Origin: an uncultured Gammaproteobacteria bacterium
GTDB lineage: Bacteria > Pseudomonadota > Gammaproteobacteria > PS1 > Pseudothioglobaceae
Direction of reading: 5' to 3'
Assembly: GCA_929200175.1 (NCBI GenBank)
Contig: CAKMYR010000008.1
Location: forward strand, 1 to 23,709
Length of the DNA: 23,709 nucleotides
The notes beneath the pieces were generated by a model, which worked only from the letters and a program-made list of their open reading frames with translations, was not told the DNA's origin and made no database searches. Shown here piece by piece: positions 1 through 5,508 of the stretch (its first letter is position 1; each line of letters opens with the position of its first letter). The position numbers and the translations under genes were made by a program.

Positions 1-131
1 ATTCTATGGGTGATTACCATAGTTTTTCCACTTCCAGCGCCAGCTACTACTAAAGTATTTTTAGCGTTATCAATACTTATTAATTCTTTTTGTTTATCGT
101 TTAAACTATTATTTATTGTTGAAAATTCCAT
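1..131 (-). CDS. UvrD/Rep-type superfamily I DNA helicase, N-terminal fragment
   Basis: The minus strand from an ATG at 131 reads 43 codons that run off the left edge of the window. The fragment has the two N-terminal hallmarks of UvrD/Rep helicases: a Q-motif region (LNDKQKELI, residues 10-18) that contacts adenine, and a Walker A loop AGAGSGKT at residues 30-37. These enzymes unwind DNA in the 3'-5' direction during mismatch and excision repair or replication restart. The fragment is too short to decide between uvrD, rep and pcrA, so no symbol is given. No SD sequence precedes the ATG; an AATAAT box lies four bases upstream. The superfamily call is firm, the paralogue is not. Confidence 0.85.
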   Translation of the reverse strand, partial: MEFSTINNSLNDKQKELISIDNAKNTLVVAGAGSGKTMVITHR

Positions 132-163
132 TTTGATTATTGATAATTTTGTGATAAAAAACT

Positions 164-181
164 ATGTTTAATTATAAACAT
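164..181. repeat. Perfect inverted repeat between helicase and arsC genes
   Basis: ATGTTTA and TAAACAT (7 bp each) are separated by ATTA. The repeat lies in the 160-base AT-rich spacer between the divergent helicase and arsC genes, 33 bases from the helicase start. It could be a dimeric regulator operator or a short hairpin. There is no U-run, so it is not a typical terminator. Function is unknown; in such AT-rich DNA chance is possible. Confidence 0.35.
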
Positions 182-280
182 TTAAAAATTAATTAATAAC
201 TTATAAAGTTATAAAAAATTCAAACAAAATTTATTTAAATTTTTATGTTAAACTTAAATAATATTTAAATTTTTTATTTT

Positions 281-286
281 TATAAT
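281..286 (+). promoter_or_regulatory. Candidate -10 box of arsC, possibly leaderless
   Basis: A consensus TATAAT ends five bases before the TTG start of the ArsC gene, and no SD sequence is present. Transcription starting about seven bases after the box would begin at or next to the start codon. No convincing -35 hexamer is seen, so this is a moderate call. Confidence 0.45.
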
Positions 287-291
287 AGACC

Positions 292-639
292 TTGCAAGCA
301 ATAATTTTTCATAATAATAAGTGCTCAAAATCAAGAAAAACCTTAGATATATTAAAGGAAAAAAGAATTGATTTTAAGATTGTAGAATATTTAAAAACTC
401 CACCTAATAAAAATGAATTAAAATTTTTATTAACAGCTCTTAAAATCGATGCTAGAGACTTAATGCGTAAAAATGAAACAGAATATCTTGAACAAGGATT
501 AGATGATTTATCGCTTAGCGAAGATTTTTTAATTGAAGCTATGATAAATACACCTAAATTAATTAATCGCCCAATTGTAAAAACTGATAAAGGGGTGATA
601 ATAGGCAGGCCGCCTGAAAATGTATTAAAGATTATTTAA
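292..639 (+). CDS. arsC: ArsC-family arsenate reductase (glutaredoxin-dependent type)
   Basis: This 115-residue thioredoxin-fold protein matches the ArsC/YffB/Spx family. The catalytic cysteine is Cys11 in the motif KCSKSR. Arginines at 59, 93 (NRPIV) and 106 line up, one residue shifted, with Cys12, Arg60, Arg94 and Arg107 of the E. coli plasmid R773 ArsC, so the whole arsenate-binding set is present. The protein is shorter than the 141-residue R773 enzyme, ending soon after the third arginine. The start is TTG: an in-frame TAG at 286-288 blocks any extension and the next methionine is far past the active site. No arsB, arsR or acr3 neighbour is visible, so an uncharacterised thiol-reductase role remains possible. 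The 3' end overlaps the convergent nadD by eight bases. Confidence 0.82.
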   Translation: MQAIIFHNNKCSKSRKTLDILKEKRIDFKIVEYLKTPPNKNELKFLLTALKIDARDLMRKNETEYLEQGLDDLSLSEDFLIEAMINTPKLINRPIVKTDKGVIIGRPPENVLKII

Positions 640-1186
640 TTGTTTTTATATAGTTAATTACTTTATCTGGTAATAGTTTTGATAAGCTTTTATTTTCATT
701 TATTCTATTACGAATATCACTAGAAGAAATATCAAACATAGCTGTTTTTGCAAAATAAACATCTTTATCGTTAGTATTTTTTATTTTGTATTTTGGTCTT
801 TTTAGCACAACTATTTTGACATATTTATTAAATTCTTGATAATTTTTCCAAGTATTTAGATTATTAAAACTATCTGCTCCAATAATTAAATAAATTAATT
901 GATTAGGATATTCTTGTTTTATTGCTTTTAAAGAATCAATCGTCCACGATATAGTATTATTTTTTAATTCTCTATCATCTATTTTTAAATCTTTAAATTC
1001 ACTAATCGCTATTTCTAGCATTTTTAATCTTTGTTTTGGTGAGAAAAATAAGTTATTTTTATGCGGAGGTTTAGCGCAAGGCATTAAAAAAATTTTTGTT
1101 AATCCAAGCTCTTTTTTAATAGAAGAAGCAGTTTTTAAATGACCATAATGTACAGGGTCAAAACAGCCACCAAAAATGCCAATCAT
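632..1186 (-). CDS. nadD: Nicotinate-nucleotide adenylyltransferase
   Basis: NadD transfers AMP from ATP to nicotinate mononucleotide, giving deamido-NAD in NAD synthesis. The 184-residue protein opens with the nucleotidyltransferase signature GGCFDPVHYGH (residues 6-16; the family pattern is GxFDPxHxGH), has IIGADSF around 101-107, and ends with the ISSSDIRNRI motif (153-162), which carries the SxTxxR-like ATP-binding element. It is somewhat shorter than the usual 200-215 residues but has every motif. Its ATG overlaps the TGA of the upstream hydrolase gene in an ATGA arrangement, so the two are probably translationally coupled. No independent ribosome-binding site is seen. Confidence 0.95.
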   Translation of the reverse strand: MIGIFGGCFDPVHYGHLKTASSIKKELGLTKIFLMPCAKPPHKNNLFFSPKQRLKMLEIAISEFKDLKIDDRELKNNTISWTIDSLKAIKQEYPNQLIYLIIGADSFNNLNTWKNYQEFNKYVKIVVLKRPKYKIKNTNDKDVYFAKTAMFDISSSDIRNRINENKSLSKLLPDKVINYIKTIK

Positions 1187-1905
1187 AATAATTTTGCTAA
1201 TTCTTCTTTTTTTACTGGCTGCATTGGATAAGTGCGATATTTATCGTGTATTTGATTACGATAAAGCACGAAGTCTTTTTCATTATCAATTAATAAAAAT
1301 GGATTGTGTAGTTTTTGCTCTTGCATAGTAGTTGTTATTTCAGAGCCGTAATCATGCCCACAATGCAATAATATGTCATCTTTAATTTGTTTAAATTTTT
1401 GCATGGATTTAAATAATACTCTTGCATCAGAGCCCGGCATTGCGCAATGTCCAGCACCATAGATAAATAAGCTATCACCAGCAATTAAATGGTTATCAAG
1501 TAAAAAACTTATGCCACCTTTTGTATGTCCTGGGGTATTTATTATAGTTGTTGTTGTTGAGCCTAATTTAATTGTTTGCTTATCTTTGACTGCTATTACT
1601 TTATTTTTTATTTGTAAATATGGTATTTCATCTGCTCCAGCTATAATTTTGGCATTGGTTTTTTCAACTATTTCATCAACAGCATTAGTATGATCATTAT
1701 GCCAATGAGTTAGCCAAATATCGGTTAATTTATAACCCTTGCCTTTAATTATTTTAAGAAATAAATCCGCTTGCCAAGCTGGATCAACAATAGCGCAGGT
1801 TTTAGATTGGTGATCAAATATAAAGTGAATTGAATTTTCATAAATACCAATATGAAATATTATCTCTAGAGTATAGTCTTTTTCAACGTATTGTTTTTTT
1901 AACAT
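1183..1905 (-). CDS. Metallo-beta-lactamase-fold hydrolase, glyoxalase II-like
   Basis: This 240-residue cytosolic protein has the zinc-binding set of the glyoxalase II group: THWHNDH at 66-72 (His67, His69, Asp71, His72), His127 in PGHT, Asp144 in GDSLF and His184 in GHDYG. The GDSLF...G..GHDYG layout resembles hydroxyacylglutathione hydrolases and the ETHE1 persulfide dioxygenase branch. The substrate cannot be fixed from sequence: S-lactoylglutathione, another thioester or glutathione persulfide are all plausible, the last being attractive if the organism is a sulfur oxidiser. It is the first gene of a two-gene operon with nadD. Its promoter, 1913-1940, places the transcription start at or beside the ATG. 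Confidence 0.85.
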   Translation of the reverse strand: MLKKQYVEKDYTLEIIFHIGIYENSIHFIFDHQSKTCAIVDPAWQADLFLKIIKGKGYKLTDIWLTHWHNDHTNAVDEIVEKTNAKIIAGADEIPYLQIKNKVIAVKDKQTIKLGSTTTTIINTPGHTKGGISFLLDNHLIAGDSLFIYGAGHCAMPGSDARVLFKSMQKFKQIKDDILLHCGHDYGSEITTTMQEQKLHNPFLLIDNEKDFVLYRNQIHDKYRTYPMQPVKKEELAKLL

Positions 1906-1912
1906 TTAAATT

Positions 1913-1940
1913 ATTTTAGCATACAAGTTGACTAAATCAA
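1913..1940 (-). promoter_or_regulatory. Promoter of the hydrolase-nadD operon
   Basis: Reading the minus strand, TTGATT (1940-1935) is followed after 16 bases by an extended -10, TGC-TAAAAT (box at 1918-1913). Only seven bases separate the box from the ATG at 1905, so the mRNA should have no or almost no leader. The -35 element lies inside the spacer of the divergent tRNA promoter. Confidence 0.6.
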
Positions 1941-1956
1941 TATTAAAGACTATAAT
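1928..1956 (+). promoter_or_regulatory. Promoter of the tRNA-Ala/tRNA-Glu cluster
   Basis: TTGACT (1928-1933), a 17-base spacer and a consensus TATAAT (1951-1956) form the best sigma-70 promoter of the window. The start should fall near 1963, about 23 bases before tRNA-Ala. The bases after the -10 box (TTCGCCTG) are GC-rich for this genome. Such a discriminator is typical of stable-RNA promoters under stringent control; that regulation is inference. Confidence 0.78.
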
Positions 1957-1985
1957 TTCGCCTGCTTTGCTTTATAGCTTAATGT

Positions 1986-2061
1986 GGGGCTATAGCTCAG
2001 CTGGGAGAGCACGACACTGGCAGTGTCGGGGTCAGCGGTTCGATCCCGCTTAGCTCCACCA
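1986..2061 (+). tRNA. tRNA-Ala (anticodon GGC)
   Basis: A complete 76-base cloverleaf with encoded CCA. The anticodon loop CTGGCAG gives anticodon GGC, reading GCC and GCU. The acceptor stem GGGGCTA/TAGCTCC contains the G3-U70 wobble pair, the main identity element for alanyl-tRNA synthetase. It is first in a cluster with tRNA-Glu nine bases downstream and probably shares its transcript. Confidence 0.97.
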
Positions 2062-2070
2062 AAAAAACTT

Positions 2071-2145
2071 GTCGCCTTCGTCTATCGGTTAGGACACCGG
2101 GTTTTCATCCCGGCAAGAGGAGTTCGATTCTCCTAGGCGATGCCA
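2071..2145 (+). tRNA. tRNA-Glu (anticodon UUC)
   Basis: A 75-base cloverleaf with encoded CCA. The anticodon stem CCGGG/CCCGG encloses the loop TTTTCAT, giving anticodon UUC for GAA/GAG. The acceptor stem is GTCGCCT/AGGCGAT, so the terminal pair is G1-U72 rather than the usual G1-C72. D-arm and T-arm are normal. It lies between tRNA-Ala and a second, Glu-like tRNA with a changed anticodon. Confidence 0.96.
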
Positions 2146-2195
2146 AATTAAGTAAATTTATCTCTTAACCCTTTTTTATTTATTAAAATTGTATA

Positions 2196-2272
2196 GTCGC
2201 GTTCGTCTAGTAGGCCGAGGACACTAGAATTTAATCCTAGGAACAAGAGTTCAAATCTCTTACGCGACGCCA
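2196..2272 (+). tRNA. Glu-like tRNA with anticodon UUA (ochre-reading)
   Basis: This 77-base sequence folds as a full cloverleaf with encoded CCA and resembles the tRNA-Glu just upstream. The acceptor stem GTCGCGT/ACGCGAC is seven perfect pairs, the T-stem AAGAG/CTCTT five perfect pairs, the T-loop TTCAAAT normal, and the variable loop short (GAAC). The anticodon stem is CTAGA/CCTAG, with four pairs plus an A31-C39 mismatch next to the loop ATTTAAT. Bases 34-36 (2231-2233) are therefore TTA, which reads the stop codon UAA. E. coli tRNA-Glu determinants outside the anticodon (G1-C72, U2-A71, U11-A24, U13-G22, A46, absent base 47, A37) are kept. It may be a suppressor, a non-decoding Glu-tRNA or a recent pseudo-tRNA. 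It is 24 bases upstream of rluD; a TAAAAT six bases before its 5' end could be its own -10 box. Confidence 0.8.
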
Positions 2273-2295
2273 TATTTATTTAAGTTTTTAAATTT

Positions 2296-3243
2296 ATGCA
2301 AAAAACTATTAATATAATTATTCCAGATAGATTAATAGGTGAGAGGGTTGATGTAGCTATTAGTCAAATGCTGCCAGATTATTCGCGTTCAAAAATTTGT
2401 TCTTGGATAAAATCTAAAAATGCTTTTATTGACAATAAAAGTTTTAATCCAAAAGATAAAATAATAGGCGGAGAAATATTAACTTTACAAATAAAAACTA
2501 ATAACAATAATGTTTGGAAAGCCCAAAATATTAAATTAGATTTAGTTTTTGAAGACAAAGATATTATTATTATTAATAAACCAGCTGGTTTAGTAACTCA
2601 TCCAGGAGCTGGTAATTATGACAGTACATTAGCAAACGCTTTGCTATATTTTGATCCTAATCTTATTAATCTAGATAGAGCTGGAATTGTACATAGACTT
2701 GATAAAGATACTTCAGGACTTATGGTAGTTGCTCGTAGTGAATTAGCCCAAAAAAAATTAATTGAGCAATTAAAAAATCATCAAATTTCTCGTCAATATT
2801 CGGCTATTGTTAATGGTTATATTATTTCTGGAGGAAAGATAGATAAACCAATAGGAAGACATCATGCAAATAGAATCAAACAAGCAGTTTGTGGCAATGG
2901 GAAAAGAGCGGTTACTAATTACCGAGTGGTTGAGCGTTTTGCTAATTATACCCATCTAAAAGTTATGTTAGAAACTGGCCGTACTCATCAAATTCGTGTT
3001 CATATGTCTTATATCGGACATTCTGTAATTGCTGATAATATTTATGGTGGTAGGACTCGTTTTCATAAAAAAATGAATATAATATTAAAAGATACTTTGA
3101 GTAATTTTAGTCGTCAAGCATTGCATTCTGAAAAGTTAAGTTTAATTCATCCATTATCAGGCAAAAAAATGACTTGGAAAGCATCGTTACCAAAAGATTT
3201 AAAAGATTTATTACAAACACTTAGAAAATTTGACAAAATTTAA
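2296..3243 (+). CDS. rluD: 23S rRNA pseudouridine synthase, RluD type
   Basis: RluD-family enzymes isomerise uridines (1911, 1915 and 1917 in E. coli) in helix 69 of 23S rRNA. The 315-residue protein has an N-terminal S4 RNA-binding domain (about residues 14-75) followed by the RluA-type catalytic domain. The catalytic aspartate is Asp136 in HRLDKDTSGL, and the RTHQIRVHM motif lies near residue 230. Length matches E. coli RluD (326). No SD sequence precedes the ATG, which is only 24 bases after a tRNA, so it may be expressed from tRNA read-through transcripts. pgeF follows after five bases, the same pair as in E. coli (rluD-yfiH). RluC is a less likely alternative. Confidence 0.93.
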   Translation: MQKTINIIIPDRLIGERVDVAISQMLPDYSRSKICSWIKSKNAFIDNKSFNPKDKIIGGEILTLQIKTNNNNVWKAQNIKLDLVFEDKDIIIINKPAGLVTHPGAGNYDSTLANALLYFDPNLINLDRAGIVHRLDKDTSGLMVVARSELAQKKLIEQLKNHQISRQYSAIVNGYIISGGKIDKPIGRHHANRIKQAVCGNGKRAVTNYRVVERFANYTHLKVMLETGRTHQIRVHMSYIGHSVIADNIYGGRTRFHKKMNIILKDTLSNFSRQALHSEKLSLIHPLSGKKMTWKASLPKDLKDLLQTLRKFDKI

Positions 3244-3248
3244 TATAA

Positions 3249-3947
3249 ATGTTCCCAAAAAATGTTAAACATATATCAACTAAACGCTACTTAAAAGGAG
3301 CTATTAGTTATGGCAAATATGAAAATTTTAATTTAGCTGATTATACTTATGATAAAGTTGATTTAGTTAATCATAATCGTAAATTATTAGTAAGGTATTT
3401 TAATTTACCTAGTGAGCCAAAATGGCTAAAGCAAACTCATTCTAATATTTGTTTTGATGTAACAAGCAATAATTATATTGGAGATGCTGCTTTTACTACT
3501 GATAAAAATGTAGTTTGTGCAATACTAACTGCTGATTGTCTGCCTATTTTTGCTTGCACAAAAAAAGGCACAAAAGTAGGAGTGGCACATGCAGGCTGGC
3601 AAGGAATTTTAGCTGGAATAATAGAATCTTTTATTAGTAATTTTGATGCAAATAATACTTTAATTCATTTTGGTCCAGCAATTTCTAAAAACTTTTTAGA
3701 ACTTGGAGAAGATATATACTCGCAATTTATTGATAAAAATAAAATTTTTGATAAAGCATTTACTAAAGCAAATGATAAATATTATTTAGATATATTTAAG
3801 ATAGCTAGAATTATCTTAAATAGTTTTGGATTTTATTTAATAAGTGGCGGAGATGAATGCACTTTTAGTCAGTCTAAAGATTATTTTTCTTACAGGCGTG
3901 ATGGTGATAAGTCTGGCAGAATGGCACATATTATTTGGATAGAATAA
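3249..3947 (+). CDS. pgeF: Peptidoglycan editing factor PgeF (YfiH, laccase-domain family)
   Basis: PgeF/YfiH removes wrongly built muropeptide precursors, for example those with L-Ser in place of L-Ala. Related multicopper-oxidase-like family members have been reported to have purine-nucleoside activity. The 232-residue protein has the metal-binding set His64 (KQTH), Cys97 (TADCLP) and His114 (HAGWQG), plus the FGPAIS...ELGEDI block that closes the fold. It follows rluD after five bases without its own ribosome-binding site, so it is the second gene of a rluD-pgeF operon. It ends 24 bases from the convergent mutM. Confidence 0.92.
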   Translation: MFPKNVKHISTKRYLKGAISYGKYENFNLADYTYDKVDLVNHNRKLLVRYFNLPSEPKWLKQTHSNICFDVTSNNYIGDAAFTTDKNVVCAILTADCLPIFACTKKGTKVGVAHAGWQGILAGIIESFISNFDANNTLIHFGPAISKNFLELGEDIYSQFIDKNKIFDKAFTKANDKYYLDIFKIARIILNSFGFYLISGGDECTFSQSKDYFSYRRDGDKSGRMAHIIWIE

Positions 3948-3971
3948 TTTTAATAATTTGCAAATACATTG

Positions 3972-4778
3972 TTAATTTTGACAATTTTTGCAATAAAATG
4001 TAGCCCTTTGATTTTGAACAATACGTAATATTTTGTTATTACAATTATTGCATTTTTTATTTTCAAGATTATAGACTTGTAGTTCTTGTGAAAAATAACC
4101 TAATTCACCATCTACATTAGCAAAATCTTTTAAAGTTGTACCTCCTTTTTTTATTGCATTTTTTAGAATTGTTTTAATAGCTTTAGTTAATAGTTTAAAT
4201 TGTTTTTTGCTAACCTTATTTACGCTTAGAAGTGGGTTTATTTTTGCTAAAAATAAACTTTCACAAGCATAAATATTACCTACTCCAACTAAAATATTAC
4301 TGTTCATAATAAATGATTTTATGTTAGTTTTTTTATTATCAGATTTTATAAATAAATAATTTTCATCAAACAAAGTGCTTAATGGCTCAACCCCTAAGTT
4401 TTTTATTAGTCGATGATTATTATAATTGTCAGCCCATAAAACACAGCCAAATCTTCTAGGGTCATTAAGGCGTAAAGTAATATCATTAAATATTAATTCA
4501 AAATGATCATGTTTTTCATATTTGATTAATTTACTAATTTTAATTTTTCCACTCATTCCAAGATGTACTATTAAATCACCATTTTTAAATTGAAAAATTA
4601 AGTATTTACCTCGTCTTTTTAAATCAATTAATTTTTTATTAACAAGGCTAGTTTTTAGATGAGGTGGGATTTGAAAACGAAGAGTGGGAAATAAAATATT
4701 AACAGCTGTAACTTTTTTATTTTTAATATGTGGTAGTAATCCATTTTTAGTAGTTTCTACTTCAGGTAATTCAGGCAT
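3972..4778 (-). CDS. mutM: Formamidopyrimidine-DNA glycosylase
   Basis: MutM (Fpg) excises 8-oxoguanine and formamidopyrimidines and nicks the abasic site. The 268-residue protein starts MPELPEVET, with the catalytic Pro2 and Glu3 exposed after Met removal. It has Lys58 in RRGKYL, the GVGNIYACE helix-two-turn-helix signature, and a C-terminal zinc finger with Cys243, Cys246, Cys263 and Cys266 including the conserved Arg258. Length equals the E. coli enzyme. It is a single-gene unit on the minus strand; a TATAAT 21 bases before the ATG is a possible promoter. There is no SD sequence. Confidence 0.96.
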   Translation of the reverse strand: MPELPEVETTKNGLLPHIKNKKVTAVNILFPTLRFQIPPHLKTSLVNKKLIDLKRRGKYLIFQFKNGDLIVHLGMSGKIKISKLIKYEKHDHFELIFNDITLRLNDPRRFGCVLWADNYNNHRLIKNLGVEPLSTLFDENYLFIKSDNKKTNIKSFIMNSNILVGVGNIYACESLFLAKINPLLSVNKVSKKQFKLLTKAIKTILKNAIKKGGTTLKDFANVDGELGYFSQELQVYNLENKKCNNCNNKILRIVQNQRATFYCKNCQN

Positions 4779-4847
4779 AAGTAACTTTTTTTAATATAAA
4801 TTATAAATTTTAGTGTTTATTTTTAAAAAATTATATAAAAATGACTA

Positions 4848-4853
4848 TATAAT
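4848..4853 (+). promoter_or_regulatory. Candidate -10 box of the PuuD-like gene
   Basis: TATAAT within TATATAAT lies 39 bases before the ATG, giving a leader of about 32 bases that contains a strong SD site. No clear -35 element is seen. Confidence 0.45.
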
Positions 4854-4881
4854 AACTTACCAAAGTTTTTTAAATAATAAT

Positions 4882-4886
4882 GGGAG
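4882..4886 (+). promoter_or_regulatory. Strong Shine-Dalgarno site (GGGAG)
   Basis: GGGAG lies six bases before the ATG at 4893. It is the clearest SD sequence in the window and stands out because most genes here lack one. It fixes the start and points to high translation of the PuuD-like gene. Confidence 0.85.
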
Positions 4887-4892
4887 AATAAA

Positions 4893-5465
4893 ATGGCTTT
4901 TATTAATTCAGTTAAGGGTAAGATTTTAATTGGTTTTGTATTGTCTGTGTTGGTTATTTTGGGTACTAGTATTCAATATCATTACGCTTTTTTAGTATGG
5001 TTGCATGTTTTAGCTGGAATCGTGTGGATTGGCTTGCTGTATTATTTTAATTTTGTGCAAGTGCCAGCAATGGGGGAAGCCTTAAAAGATGAAAAAGGGC
5101 CGGGTCCAGCCGCTATTGGAAAATATATAGCTCCTCGTGCATTATTATGGTTTAGAATGGCGGCAGCTACTACTTGGATTTTAGGTGTGCTATTATTAGT
5201 TTTACAAGGCAGAGGTATGGATGGGATAATTGGCGCATTTACTTTTGCTGCTGGTTATGAAATTATAAGTATTGGTGCTTGGATGGGTACTATTATGGCT
5301 TTTAATGTTTGGTTTATTATTTGGCCAAATCAACAAAAGATATTAGGTATGAAAGAAGCAAGTAAAGAAGAGATTGTAAAAGCTAAAGAAAATGCATCAC
5401 TAGCTTCAAGCGTTAATGTTATTCTTTCAATTCCAATGTTATTAACAATGATAGCGTGGCACTAA
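4893..5465 (+). CDS. PuuD-like (urate oxidase N-terminal family) membrane protein
   Basis: The 190-residue inner-membrane protein resembles the membrane part of PuuD urate hydroxylases. It has about five hydrophobic segments (roughly residues 10-26, 31-55, 83-104, 111-145, 172-188) and family blocks LHVLAGIVWIGLLYY, WFRMAAATTW and GAWMGTIMAFNVWFIIWP. His38 in WLHVLAG could be a haem ligand. The cytochrome c domain of full-length PuuD is missing, so urate oxidation cannot be assumed; some databases label such proteins misleadingly as NusG. A promoter-like box, the best SD site of the window and less AT-biased codons than its neighbours (for example the GPGPAA stretch at 69-74) suggest strong expression. 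Its true job is unknown. Confidence 0.72.
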   Translation: MAFINSVKGKILIGFVLSVLVILGTSIQYHYAFLVWLHVLAGIVWIGLLYYFNFVQVPAMGEALKDEKGPGPAAIGKYIAPRALLWFRMAAATTWILGVLLLVLQGRGMDGIIGAFTFAAGYEIISIGAWMGTIMAFNVWFIIWPNQQKILGMKEASKEEIVKAKENASLASSVNVILSIPMLLTMIAWH

Positions 5466-5498
5466 TTTATTATATAAAGATACATTTTTCTTTAGCTA

Positions 5499-5504
5499 TA
5501 TAAT
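5499..5504 (+). promoter_or_regulatory. Candidate -10 box of ygfZ-nhaD-coaX, possibly leaderless
   Basis: TATAAT (within TATATAAT) ends four bases before the ATG at 5509, and there is no SD sequence. If used, transcription would begin at or just inside the start codon. No -35 hexamer is evident. Confidence 0.4.
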
Positions 5505-5508
5505 TTTT

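Noticed and set aside
1511..1693. Plus-strand open frame inside the hydrolase gene
   Set aside because: It is a hydrophobic shadow frame, fully antisense to a gene with intact zinc motifs.
2071..2145. tRNA-Ala/tRNA-Glu pair as remains of an rRNA operon spacer
   Set aside because: No 16S or 23S sequence flanks them, and tRNA-Ala here is the GGC type rather than the UGC type found in rRNA spacers.
2147..2180. TTAAG/CTTAA hairpin with a following T-run after tRNA-Glu as a terminator
   Set aside because: Five weak pairs with a large loop in AT-rich DNA; it may matter for the following tRNA but cannot be supported.
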